From the NCBI GenBank assembly GCA_022842565.1, contig JALHPH010000012.1, positions 1-13,520 on the forward strand: a stretch of DNA of 13,520 nt, given 5' to 3'. Below the pieces are notes generated by a model that saw only the letters and a program-made list of their open reading frames with translations, did no database searches and was not told where the DNA came from. The translations under genes and the position numbers were made by a program. The DNA comes from Fimbriimonadaceae bacterium (GTDB taxonomy: Bacteria > Armatimonadota > Fimbriimonadia > Fimbriimonadales > Fimbriimonadaceae). This document shows, in pieces, positions 1 through 6,780 of this stretch (within the stretch, counting starts at the first letter, position 1; each line of letters begins with the position of its first letter).

Positions 1-864
1 GAACTGGTGCGTCAATCCGTGTGCCGGGCGTTCCCGGCCGCAGAGGTAGCCGAGATCAGGCCGATGCAGGGCGGAATGTCCTCGGAGATGCTCTTTGTGC
101 GACTCTCGGATGGTCAGAAGCTGGTGGCGAGGTTCCCTGCGGCCTACATGGCCGAGTTCTTTTCAGATCCTGCCGCGCAAGAGTTCCACACCCTGCAAGC
201 CGTCCGAAGGGCAGGGCTCCCCGCCCCTGAGCCCTTTGCCTTCGGCGAAGGGATCTTGATTCTCGAGTACCTGGAAGGAAAGTCAACCGCTTTCCCGGCC
301 AACCCGAGCGACTTCCTGGACCAGATGGCGGCCGGGCTCGCGGCGATACACCAAACCGACCTTTCCAGCGGTGACTTCAAGTTCATCCCGCACAACAAGC
401 CCGCCCACAAAGTGCCCGAAACTCCGAACGCCGAGTTAGGCGAACCCGAGGTGCTCCGTGCCCTTTCTCGCTGGGCCGAGTATCCGCCTGCGCCGAGCGT
501 CCTGCGGCATGGCGACTTCTGGCCCGGGAACCTGATCTGGCGGAATGAGCGTTTGATCGGGATCATCGACTGGGAGAACGCGCTCCTGGGTCCGGCTGCC
601 GCAGACTTGGCGATCAGCCGCCTCGACGTGGCCTGGATTTTGGGTTTTGAAGCAATGGACGAGTTCACCGGGCGCTACCTGGCGCATAACCCCATCGGAC
701 TCGGTGACCTGACCTATTGGGAACTCCGCGCGGCACTCCGGCCCATGGCGAATCTGCCCGATTGGGCCGCACCTTATGCAGCGCTAGATCGGCCCGATAT
801 CACTTACCCAGCGATGCGGACAACGTTGCTCAACTTCGTGGAACGAGTGTTGCAAAACGACTAG
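1..864 (+). CDS. APH-family phosphotransferase (aminoglycoside/choline kinase-like), probably 5'-partial
   Basis: Protein-kinase-fold small-molecule kinase of the APH/choline kinase superfamily, expected to transfer phosphate from ATP to a hydroxyl of an unknown cytoplasmic substrate. Counting from the GTG at 7, the Brenner-type catalytic loop HGDFWPGN begins at about residue 168 (catalytic Asp170), and the metal-binding motif IIDWEN has its Asp at about 188. A glycine-rich ATP-loop equivalent (MQGGMSSEM) and a core lysine-like segment (LVARFP) precede them. The frame is open to the window edge, no Shine-Dalgarno is visible before the GTG, and the N-terminus looks slightly short, so the true start is probably outside the window. 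A member of a very diverse family: antibiotic resistance should not be assumed. No terminator is visible after its TAG. Confidence 0.85.
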   Translation, partial: ELVRQSVCRAFPAAEVAEIRPMQGGMSSEMLFVRLSDGQKLVARFPAAYMAEFFSDPAAQEFHTLQAVRRAGLPAPEPFAFGEGILILEYLEGKSTAFPANPSDFLDQMAAGLAAIHQTDLSSGDFKFIPHNKPAHKVPETPNAELGEPEVLRALSRWAEYPPAPSVLRHGDFWPGNLIWRNERLIGIIDWENALLGPAAADLAISRLDVAWILGFEAMDEFTGRYLAHNPIGLGDLTYWELRAALRPMANLPDWAAPYAALDRPDITYPAMRTTLLNFVERVLQND

Positions 865-921
865 ACCGAGCTAATTGGTGAGCGTCTTCGCCAGAATGCT
901 CGAATGAACACCTTGATCATC

Positions 922-993
922 CAATAGCTGGAGACGATGGCCGCGCTCGGGGGTGGGATGGTGGCCCTGCTCGCCCGCAGGCGCAAGACGTAG
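922..993 (+). pseudogene. Fossil PEP-CTERM tail (remnant of a lost secreted-protein gene)
   Basis: The frame ending at the TAG 991-993 reads LETMAALGGGMVALLARRRKT, the order of a PEP-CTERM sorting tail: motif, hydrophobic stretch, Arg/Lys cluster, stop. The three codons before the Glu (CAA TAG CTG, 922-930) each differ by one base from codons for Pro-Glu-Pro (CCA GAG CCG), so the motif looks mutated to Gln-stop-Leu. The residues just before (NTLII) resemble the usual lead-in, but no open frame or start lies upstream; the kinase stop at 862-864 is in the same frame. I read it as the last surviving end of a deleted PEP-CTERM gene. A chance resemblance is possible because the piece is short. Confidence 0.5.
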
Positions 994-1041
994 CTGACAG
1001 GCGAAGGCAGTAGACGCCGGAAGTTAAGAGGCGAATCGTCA

Positions 1042-1103
1042 CCCCTAGCCTCGCTCCTCCGGATTGCACGGCATGAGAGGAGGACTCGAGGGGTTGCTAG
1101 GGC
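1042..1103. repeat. Long imperfect inverted repeat, REP-like hairpin
   Basis: CCCTAGC (1043-1049) pairs with GCTAGGG (1096-1102), then CTCG (1050-1053) with CGAG (1087-1090), then CTCCTC (1054-1059) with GAGGAG (1077-1082), leaving a loop of about 17 nt and bulges on the 3' side. That makes 17 base pairs in three blocks. The wording around the arms (a CACCCCTAGCC-like arm facing GGGGTTGCTAGGG) resembles dispersed intergenic REP-type hairpins seen in many bacterial genomes. No T-run follows, so it is not a typical intrinsic terminator. Copy number cannot be judged from one window. Confidence 0.5.
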
Positions 1104-1410
1104 GGATGAGGCGCTAGCGTGGAGTGGAGATATGGAACTCCATGCGCCATGGGCGGCGGGCATGATTTGAGCATCGGGGGAAGACTCCGTGCCTCGGTCA
1201 CGCGAGTAACGAAATGTGCGAAAGTGACGTCTTGCTAGCAGCCCCAAAAGATGCCTGGATCATCACGAAAACTAGTACATTTGCTGCTCTCATGGCGCAA
1301 AAAGTGCACTATAGTGTTTTGACACATCCTCTTCGGGGAGATGCAGACCTCACGTGCCTGCGACCGCCAGCAAGAAGAAGGTGTTTCGATTGTTATCGAC
1401 TGTTCTGATA

Positions 1411-1416
1411 GAGGAG
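1411..1416 (+). promoter_or_regulatory. Shine-Dalgarno site fixing the start at 1425
   Basis: GAGGAG lies 8 nt before ATG 1425. The longer in-frame start at 1341 lacks such a site and would put 28 charged residues before the signal peptide, so 1425 is preferred. Confidence 0.8.
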
Positions 1417-1424
1417 ATAGTTTT

Positions 1425-2282
1425 ATGAAATTAAAGTCACTCATTCCTGTGCTCACAGCACTTGTTGCCACGGCAGCACACGCCCAAACTTTCGTTGCAG
1501 CCAACGGCATTGGACCGCAAAACATCAACCGACTCAGCACGTTCACCGCTGCCAATCCGGCCGGGTGGTCAACGATCGGGCCAATGGCCTCTGACAGCCG
1601 TCTGTTCACGGGTCTCGATTTTGCGGGCGTCGGTGGTGGCCTTTACGCATGGGCTGTCGGCGGGGTAGGCCTCGGTCTCTACTCGGTCAACCAAACAACC
1701 GGTGCAGCAACCCGCATCGGCGGCTCCGCTACCAATATTCAAGACCTTTCGTGGAATCCGGTAACTGGTCAAATGGTCGGCGTCCAAAGTTCGAGCACTA
1801 CTTCGCCGATCGAACTGGTTAACATTGACCTGGCTACGGGTGCAACCACGTCCATCGGGGTGGTCTCGGGTATCTCTGGCGGTCTGGCTCTCGGTCTTGG
1901 TCACGATGCAGCAGGTAACGCGTATATCCAGGACATCGCTGGGGACCGCGTTCACAAGCTGAACGGCCTCGCTTCAGTCGGCTCCATCAGCTTGGGGCGT
2001 GATACCAACTTCTCGCAAGGAATGACGTTGGATTGGTCTGGTAATGGCAAGGCCTATGTTGCGGCGATTGGCAACGTTGGTGGATTCTTCAGTGAGCTCT
2101 TGGAACTGGACTTTGGCACGATGACCTCGACTTCGCTCGGTAACTTCGGTACAGCTACGGGCACGTTCCCGACCTTCGAAGGCAACGACATCGCGATCAA
2201 CCCGGTACCAGAGCCCGCCACCATGACGGCGCTCGGCCTTGGCCTGGCCGCTCTGTTGCGACGAAAGAACCGCAAGAACTGA
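1425..2282 (+). CDS. PEP-CTERM sorting-domain secreted protein
   Basis: 285-residue exported protein of unknown function. An N-terminal Sec signal peptide (MKLKSLIPVLTALVATAAHA, likely cut after AHA) is followed by about 240 residues rich in Gly, Ser, Thr and Asn, with repeated short strands of the type LxxxNxxTGxxxxIG, which suggests a beta-propeller-like fold. The C-terminus is a canonical PEP-CTERM tail: VPEPATM, hydrophobic GLGLAALL, then RRKNRKN. Such tails are known substrates of exosortases, which release the protein to the surface or exopolysaccharide matrix; no exosortase gene lies in this window. A strong terminator follows, so it appears monocistronic. The tail is nearly identical to that of the protein encoded at 2864-3838, whereas the bodies are different. 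Confidence 0.88.
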   Translation: MKLKSLIPVLTALVATAAHAQTFVAANGIGPQNINRLSTFTAANPAGWSTIGPMASDSRLFTGLDFAGVGGGLYAWAVGGVGLGLYSVNQTTGAATRIGGSATNIQDLSWNPVTGQMVGVQSSSTTSPIELVNIDLATGATTSIGVVSGISGGLALGLGHDAAGNAYIQDIAGDRVHKLNGLASVGSISLGRDTNFSQGMTLDWSGNGKAYVAAIGNVGGFFSELLELDFGTMTSTSLGNFGTATGTFPTFEGNDIAINPVPEPATMTALGLGLAALLRRKNRKN

Positions 2283-2297
2283 GCAGTTTGCATCACC

Positions 2298-2327
2298 AGA
2301 AAGGGAGCTCGTACGAGCTCCCTTTCT
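2298..2327 (+). terminator. Strong hairpin terminator after the first PEP-CTERM gene
   Basis: Perfect 13-bp stem AGAAAGGGAGCTC / GAGCTCCCTTTCT around the loop GTAC, 15 nt after the stop codon. The 3' side is pyrimidine-rich (CTTTCTTC) but has no long T-run. The 5' A-rich flank means it could also act in reverse. Confidence 0.75.
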
Positions 2328-2471
2328 TCGTGTATCGACTGGGCGCAAACCGTTAGGCGCGAGAGTCCATAAGTTAGGCACGCCAATTTGCCAGTATGTT
2401 GCTTGGGACTTTGGCCGGGGCTGCTGCATTATTTGCTCATTTGTCGCACGACACACGTCATTTCTATAAGT

Positions 2472-2800
2472 GCTGCTCTGGCTGCCCGGGCTCTTGCCTC
2501 CTTCAAAATGCTGCTGTCGGCGAATCAAAGCGAGTGCCAGATTCGATTGTGTTGAACCAATCGGCCGGCGACGGGCACGCGCGCGCCAATGGGCGTCTGG
2601 GTCAGGGCATTGCACGTTGCAACATTTGGTTCGGAGGGTGCCCTGGTATCGTGCCCATTCCTGGTGGTTTCGCGGAGGCCCTGGCGATGAGCAAGGGCGC
2701 GACCGGTGAAGTGCTACTCTCACACTTGAGGGATGCGGCCCAAGTGAACCCCTTGACCGGCGCGCAATTGGGCCCTTCTATAACAATTGGAATGCCAATC
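2472..2800 (+). pseudogene. Decayed copy of the PEP-CTERM gene at 2864-3838 (opposite strand)
   Basis: Translations in two plus-strand frames match consecutive parts of the intact neighbour. In frame 3 (about 2472-2527) ALASFKMLLSANQSECQI corresponds to AWASFDMMLVSNYTSRQI at the end of its signal peptide and start of the mature protein. In frame 2 (about 2530-2793) PDSIVLNQSAGD matches PTSLVVNQAASE, LGQGIARC matches LGSGIARY, and GEVLL...VNPLTGAQLG matches GEVLV...VNPLTGTQIG. About 75 bases (roughly 25 codons) are missing at the frame change and the C-terminal half is lost. A stop codon (TGA) closes frame 3. The upstream stretch 2328-2471 holds nothing else I can identify. The similarity is visible in DNA as well as protein, for example around GTGAACCCCTTGACCGG, so this is a true duplicate, not coincidence. 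Confidence 0.85.
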
Positions 2801-2863
2801 GGCTTTGCCAGAAAATGCAGTCCGGTCTACATGCAAGTTCTATCGGTCCCGCGGGACCACCCC

Positions 2864-3838
2864 TCACCTGTTCTTGCGCGGTCGGCGCTTCAACAGCGCG
2901 GCCAAGCCTAGCCCCAGGCCAGCCATCGTCGCTGGTTCGGGGGCCAATACCATCGCGGTGCCGTCAATCCGGTTTGTAAAGGTGATGTTACGCTCGGGGC
3001 CGAGGTTGCCCAGCACCGTCCCGAAGCTCCGAACGCCGAAGACTCCCGTGGATACATTATTAAAGGTCAGGTACCCGTTGGCACCGTGACCAAACTCCAC
3101 CGTGCGATAGAAACGCGTGCCGTCAAAGTCACTGATCAGCGTTCCCGAGAAGGTACCACTGGTCTGTCGGCGATGGATGTTCAGGTTCCATGTAGCCGGA
3201 GTCTGGGTGAGCGAAAGGGCTTCGGAGCCACGCACCACAAGATCTCGCGGGATGTTAGCATTCTGCGCGGCCGGCGCTATCCAACTGCCCTGCCATCCCC
3301 CGGACGGGCTGATCGCCATCAGGTAATCATTCGCCCAAACCGTGCCGTCGCTGTTGCCATACAGAAGGTAGTTTCCCTCGCCCAGGTAACCCGACCGAGC
3401 GGGGTATGTGAACTTGCGGTCTGTGTAGAAGAGAGAGGTTCCGATCTGGGTTCCGGTCAACGGGTTCACCCGGTACACATCCAAACCCGTGCTGACCAAT
3501 ACTTCGCCGCTATTGCCGCGGCTCATGTTCAACGGCGTTCCCCAAATGGTGGGCAAAGCGACCAAGCCGAGGTAGTCGCCGGTGTTGTAGTTGTAGCGCG
3601 CAATTCCCGAACCTAAGAATCCTTCGGTGAGGACGTAGACTTCCGAAGCGGCTTGGTTCACCACCAACGAGGTCGGCTGGCCCACCGTGTCGAACGCACC
3701 CAAGTACACGTTGTTCTGGGGATCATACCGATGGATTTGGCGCGACGTGTAGTTGGAGACCAGCATCATGTCAAACGAAGCCCATGCCGGAGCCACCAAC
3801 GCCATACCGAACACCACACAACATAAGCCGCGAATCAT
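2864..3838 (-). CDS. PEP-CTERM sorting-domain secreted protein, beta-propeller-like
   Basis: 324-residue exported protein. The signal peptide is about residues 1-20 (ending APAWA before SFDMMLV). The body has repeated units of the kind YxLTxGxxGSGIARYNxxTGxYLG and VYRVNPLTGTQIG, reminiscent of NHL/SMP-30-type propeller blades, so a surface binding or structural role is plausible but the function is unknown. The C-terminus is a full PEP-CTERM tail: APEPATM, GLGLGLAALL, then KRRPRKNR. No Shine-Dalgarno precedes ATG 3838; instead a TATAGT hexamer ends 6 nt before it. A decayed copy lies beyond its 3' end in inverted orientation. A 14-bp palindrome (GGTCCCGCGGGACC, 2845-2858) just after the stop could be a weak terminator. 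Confidence 0.88.
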   Translation of the reverse strand: MIRGLCCVVFGMALVAPAWASFDMMLVSNYTSRQIHRYDPQNNVYLGAFDTVGQPTSLVVNQAASEVYVLTEGFLGSGIARYNYNTGDYLGLVALPTIWGTPLNMSRGNSGEVLVSTGLDVYRVNPLTGTQIGTSLFYTDRKFTYPARSGYLGEGNYLLYGNSDGTVWANDYLMAISPSGGWQGSWIAPAAQNANIPRDLVVRGSEALSLTQTPATWNLNIHRRQTSGTFSGTLISDFDGTRFYRTVEFGHGANGYLTFNNVSTGVFGVRSFGTVLGNLGPERNITFTNRIDGTAMVLAPEPATMAGLGLGLAALLKRRPRKNR

Positions 3839-3844
3839 CGTTTA

Positions 3845-3871
3845 ACTATACAACGCCAATCGTTACTTCAA
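3845..3871 (-). promoter_or_regulatory. Candidate leaderless promoter for the gene starting at 3838
   Basis: On the minus strand TTGAAG (3871-3866), a 15-nt spacer and TATAGT (3850-3845) are followed by TAAACG and then the ATG. Transcription would begin at or beside the start codon. The spacer is shorter than the usual 17, so the -35 part is uncertain. Confidence 0.5.
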
Positions 3872-3968
3872 GAAGGAAAACCTACCTGGAATTGCCAAAA
3901 AACGAATCTACCTATAACGCTGTTGGCGAGGGGGGCTTGCGGTCTAACCGTGTAAACTAGGGGGCACC

Positions 3969-4592
3969 GTGGTCAAGATTCGTGAACCGTTTAACACCTG
4001 GTCCCACTTTGGGGGGGCGGTTGCGGTTTTACTGGGTGTTTTGGCGCTGTGCATTGCCTACCGCACACAGCCATTGGCCGTGATCGGCTTTGCTGTCTTC
4101 GGGCTGGGGACGGCGTTCCTTTATTCCAGCAGCGCGGCCTACCATTGGACGGCGCGGCCGGTCGTTGCGCTCCAGAAGATGGACCATTCCGCGATCTTTG
4201 CGATGATCGCGGCGAGCTATACCCCGCTTTGCCTATTGGCCCTGCCGAGCCCGATCAAATGGGTGGTGCTCGCTCTTCAATGGGGGCTGGCGGTGGTCGG
4301 GATCTCGGTGACCACGCTCACCAAAAAGCCGCCGACTTGGTTCCGGCTGGTGCTGTATGTGTCGATGGGGTGGATGGCCCTTCCGCTCGCCCCTCTGGTG
4401 CTGCAGACGGCCCCGGTCCAGGCGCTGGTCTGGATGGTGCTGGGCGGCTTGGCTTACACGGTTGGCATTGTGTTCTATGCAAGCAAGCGCCCGATCCTGT
4501 GGCCGGGAAAGTTTAGCAACCACGAGGTGTGGCACGTCTTTGTGCTAGCAGGCACGGCTTGCCACTACACGATGATGTGGTGGATCGCCTGA
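3969..4592 (+). CDS. trhA: HlyIII/PAQR (hemolysin III, TrhA-like) membrane protein
   Basis: 207-residue polytopic inner-membrane protein with about seven hydrophobic segments. The family's metal-site residues are present: SSSAAYH (His59), MDHSAIF (Asp72-His73) and a C-terminal NHEVWHVFVLAG...H (His185, His189, His199). Bacterial members are called hemolysin III or YqfA/TrhA; TrhA of E. coli affects membrane energetics and lipid homeostasis, and haemolysis is not a general property. Length matches the family (about 200-220). The GTG start is preceded by AGGGGG, 4 nt before it, a possible Shine-Dalgarno; TAAACT at 3953-3958 could be a -10. Neighbours are on the opposite strand, so it is probably a single-gene unit. 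Confidence 0.9.
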   Translation: MVKIREPFNTWSHFGGAVAVLLGVLALCIAYRTQPLAVIGFAVFGLGTAFLYSSSAAYHWTARPVVALQKMDHSAIFAMIAASYTPLCLLALPSPIKWVVLALQWGLAVVGISVTTLTKKPPTWFRLVLYVSMGWMALPLAPLVLQTAPVQALVWMVLGGLAYTVGIVFYASKRPILWPGKFSNHEVWHVFVLAGTACHYTMMWWIA

Positions 4593-4748
4593 CGGGCTTG
4601 GGGGACTGTGAGGTACTGGACATTGTGTGCGGTTCTTTTTAACCGACTTCTCGCGAGGTGAACGTCTTGCATCTCCGCTTTGCACCGCTGCATGGGGCTT
4701 GACGCCTTCAGCATTATTCGCAGCTTGTTCACCAAGAAAATCAAGTGT

Positions 4749-4779
4749 GCAGCGGCCCACGAGCATCGTGGGCCGCTGC
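4749..4779 (-). terminator. Perfect 14-bp hairpin terminator after the dockerin gene
   Basis: GCAGCGGCCCACGA (4749-4762) and TCGTGGGCCGCTGC (4766-4779) form a perfect stem with a 3-nt loop, 21 nt beyond the stop of the minus-strand gene. Read on the minus strand it is followed by ACACTTGATTTTCTT, only moderately T-rich. Confidence 0.7.
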
Positions 4780-4799
4780 TTACGGCTTTGGAGCTTCGC

Positions 4800-5825
4800 T
4801 TAATCGCCCATCTCGCCAAAGGTCTTGCTGAGAATCACGAAATCGGCTGGCCCAACTTCCTCGTCGCCATTAAGGTCTGCAGCAACGTTAAAGTTTGGGT
4901 CGCCCAAAAATGACCCAAAAGCGAGTGCCAGCATTGAGAAGTCTGCTGGGCCCACTTCATTGTCGTCGTTGATATCGCCATTAGCCAACGTGATGTCCGG
5001 CAGTGCGGCGTAGTCATTATTAAGCATGACTCCGGGAACAGAACGGGCTAGCCAGTGCGATACCTTGACTTTGAAGTCAACGAGTCCGGTGACTGATGGA
5101 GTGAAGGCAATTGTGCCATCCGGGAGTACGGGAAGATTCGTAAGGCTTTCCAGTAGAAGACCGTCCCGCAATACCTGCACCTGTGCGCGCAAGTCTTGGG
5201 TGGAACCCGAGTAATCGCTCAGCGACAAGGGTACCGTTCTGGTGTTCGCTACTGCCATAGTGCCTTTGACGGTGAAGGTATTTGTGACTTCGCCTCCTTG
5301 GTAAAGGTTATTACGATTATTGTAAACATAGAACCGATAGTTCACACCAGGGACAAGGTTCGCGGTTTGGGTACCGGTAGTCGATGTAAAGTTGACCATC
5401 GTTCCCCCGGAGTGGGAAAGGAAGACCATCGTTTGGTCCCACCACACCACCGGGACGATGTAGGCATTGGAACTGACGATCACGGTTGTTGGCTGATCCA
5501 CTGTGAAGCGATAATAGATTTGCGCACTTCCCGAGGCGCGACGGGCCGCGAAGCAGTCGACTTTCAGTTCGAACCATGACGGTGTGCACCGAGCTAAACC
5601 GCTGGTCACTGCCTGATAGGAGCCATCCAAACAAATGGCCTGGAATGGATCGTTATGGTAGGCCAGACCAGCTAAAGGAAAATCAACCAGATCAGTGACT
5701 CTGACCGTTGAACTGGGCGTAAGCGCATAAACGCCATAGCGCGTATAATTCTCTGGAACGAGAGTCGCGTGAGCAAAGGCAGGGCAAAGCGCAAGAAACG
5801 CAACGGCAATAGCAGTGTTTTTCAT
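4800..5825 (-). CDS. Secreted protein with C-terminal dockerin-type I repeat
   Basis: 341-residue exported protein. Signal peptide MKNTAIAVAFLALCPAFAHA is followed by an uncharacterised beta-rich body with a pre-peptidase-like stretch (about residues 95-190; IYYRFTVDQPTTVIV, VPGVNYRFYVYNN) and a second beta domain resembling a proprotein/Ig-like strand pattern (LRAQVQVLRDGLLLE). Residues about 283-304 (GDINDDNEVGPADF) and 317-338 (ADLNGDEEVGPADF) are two EF-hand-like Ca-binding repeats of a dockerin type I module. In clostridia dockerins bind cohesins; in Armatimonadota, Planctomycetota and relatives such tails are common without a known cellulosome, so the role here is unknown. ATG 5825 is preferred over GTG 5828 because AGGAGGAA (5838-5831) is 5 nt upstream. 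Confidence 0.85.
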   Translation of the reverse strand: MKNTAIAVAFLALCPAFAHATLVPENYTRYGVYALTPSSTVRVTDLVDFPLAGLAYHNDPFQAICLDGSYQAVTSGLARCTPSWFELKVDCFAARRASGSAQIYYRFTVDQPTTVIVSSNAYIVPVVWWDQTMVFLSHSGGTMVNFTSTTGTQTANLVPGVNYRFYVYNNRNNLYQGGEVTNTFTVKGTMAVANTRTVPLSLSDYSGSTQDLRAQVQVLRDGLLLESLTNLPVLPDGTIAFTPSVTGLVDFKVKVSHWLARSVPGVMLNNDYAALPDITLANGDINDDNEVGPADFSMLALAFGSFLGDPNFNVAADLNGDEEVGPADFVILSKTFGEMGD

Positions 5826-5830
5826 CACTA

Positions 5831-5838
5831 TTCCTCCT
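5831..5838 (-). promoter_or_regulatory. Strong Shine-Dalgarno for the dockerin gene
   Basis: Minus-strand AGGAGGAA lies 5 nt before ATG 5825 and only 2 nt before the adjacent GTG 5828, favouring the ATG. Confidence 0.8.
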
Positions 5839-6091
5839 ATGAGTCTTCGACAGGAGACCTGCTCATGAAGGCGCTAGTGCTGAATGTAATCACTCAGTGA
5901 CCTTTAAATGCCAATCTACAGCAAGTCACCAATCTCAGTTTAACACAAGTTCGTGCAGTTTCCAAGGAGGGCAGTGACGAAGTGGGTGGGGCCGCGATGC
6001 TTATTGTTCCCATGTAGGAAGGCGCACCCGTCGCGCTCGCTCCTGGAGGAGGAGGTAACTGGGCTGCCCGCCAAGGCCTGGGCGAAGGCAC
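5839..6091. other. Divergent intergenic region, no gene seen
   Basis: About 250 bases between divergent genes. It must carry the promoter of the dockerin gene, but no clear -35/-10 pair stands out on the minus strand. A 5-bp inverted pair GTGAC / GTCAC surrounds 5897-5930. An open frame on the minus strand has no recognisable content and is not called. Confidence 0.4.
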
Positions 6092-6097
6092 TATAAT
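6092..6097 (+). promoter_or_regulatory. Consensus -10 box, candidate leaderless promoter
   Basis: A perfect TATAAT ends 8 nt before GTG 6106, with no Shine-Dalgarno between. Transcription starting 7-9 nt after the hexamer would begin at the start codon. No good -35 is visible about 17 nt upstream. Confidence 0.55.
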
Positions 6098-6105
6098 GGA
6101 AGCCA

Positions 6106-6777
6106 GTGGCCGATCACTTGGAAGAGCTTCCTCTTTTTCCCCTCCATACGGTGCTTTTTCCCTATGCGCGGGTTCAACTTCACGTGTTTGAAGAGCGCTA
6201 CAAGGCGCTGACGCGCTTTTGCGAGGAGTTCGACAGCCCGTTTGGGGTGGCGCTCATCCGCGCGGGGGACGAGGTCGGCGGGCTCTCCGAGCCGTACCTC
6301 ATTGGAACCACTGCACGAATCGAGAAGATTCACCACTACCCGGACGGGCGGCTGCACCTGAGCGCGCGTGGGGAGCACCGATTCCGCATCCGGCGGCTGG
6401 ATGAGACGACCCACCCCTACCTGCTGGGCTACGTCGAGCCGCTGGTCGAGGCGTCCATCGAGGAGCACAACCGCGTGGCGGCGCTCACTTCGCGGACCAT
6501 CGAGACCTTCCAATATCTCATTCAGGGGATGATCGCGCGACCAGATTTCAATATCGAAGTGCAGTTGCCCGACGATCCGCTGACGCTCTCATTCATCGTT
6601 GCGAACTTTTTGGAGGTCGATAACGCGACCAAGCAGCTTCTGATCGAGCTGACGGACACGGCGGAGAGGTTGGCGCGATTGCTACCGCTGATCGAAAAAC
6701 AGATCATTGATTCGCAATCGCGCCCATTGGCTCGGCTCTCGGTCGAGGACCTCAAGCAGTTCATCTCGCCAAACTAG
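6106..6777 (+). CDS. Stand-alone Lon substrate-binding (LON N-terminal) domain protein
   Basis: 223-residue soluble protein matching the N-terminal substrate-recognition domain of Lon protease along its length: it opens with LEELPLFPLHTVLFPYARVQLHVFE, written here only as the typical LPLFPL..VLFP...LxLxVFE pattern, then GVALIR, IGTTARI and a helical C-terminal half (FIVANFLEVDNATKQ, LLIELTDTAERL). There is no AAA+ ATPase and no Ser-Lys protease domain, so it cannot degrade proteins itself. Such single-domain proteins are widespread and of unknown role; adaptor or substrate-binding function is an inference. Start GTG 6106 agrees with the family N-terminus. Its stop lies 3 nt from the stop of the convergent J-domain/WD40 gene. 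Confidence 0.88.
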   Translation: MADHLEELPLFPLHTVLFPYARVQLHVFEERYKALTRFCEEFDSPFGVALIRAGDEVGGLSEPYLIGTTARIEKIHHYPDGRLHLSARGEHRFRIRRLDETTHPYLLGYVEPLVEASIEEHNRVAALTSRTIETFQYLIQGMIARPDFNIEVQLPDDPLTLSFIVANFLEVDNATKQLLIELTDTAERLARLLPLIEKQIIDSQSRPLARLSVEDLKQFISPN

Positions 6778-6780
6778 CTC

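Larger units (their letters stand above)
994..1424. other. Intergenic stretch without a supported gene
   Basis: No convincing coding region lies here on either strand; the open frames present have no recognisable domain, poor starts and low-complexity Arg/Ser-rich composition. It contains the imperfect hairpin listed separately. Possible promoter parts for the downstream secreted protein are a TATAGT at about 1311-1316 and a TTGACA at about 1324, but neither has a well-placed partner hexamer, so no promoter is called. Confidence 0.5.

Noticed and set aside
1..864. Aminoglycoside resistance gene
   Set aside because: Only the general catalytic motifs are shared; the superfamily covers many metabolic kinases and nothing points to an antibiotic substrate.
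861..1247. Minus-strand open frame of 128 codons in the gene-free stretch
   Set aside because: Arg/Ser/Pro-rich with no domain-like pattern; it runs antisense through the PEP-CTERM fossil and the hairpin, and has no ribosome-binding site.
2845..2858. GGTCCCGCGGGACC palindrome as a restriction or regulator site
   Set aside because: Just after a stop codon and alone; at best a weak terminator hairpin, with no second copy to support a regulator site.
2396..2911. 171-codon plus-strand open frame taken as an intact gene
   Set aside because: Only its middle matches the neighbouring PEP-CTERM protein, its N-terminal match lies in another frame, and it runs into the antisense end of the intact gene; it is a pseudogene by-product.
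4630..4645. CGGTT-CTTTTT-AACCG hairpin after the HlyIII gene as a terminator
   Set aside because: Only 5 bp, with the T-run in the loop instead of after the stem.
5894..6091. Minus-strand open frame between the dockerin and LON genes
   Set aside because: No domain, Pro/Ala/Ser-rich, no ribosome-binding site, and it overlaps the TATAAT promoter of the opposite gene.
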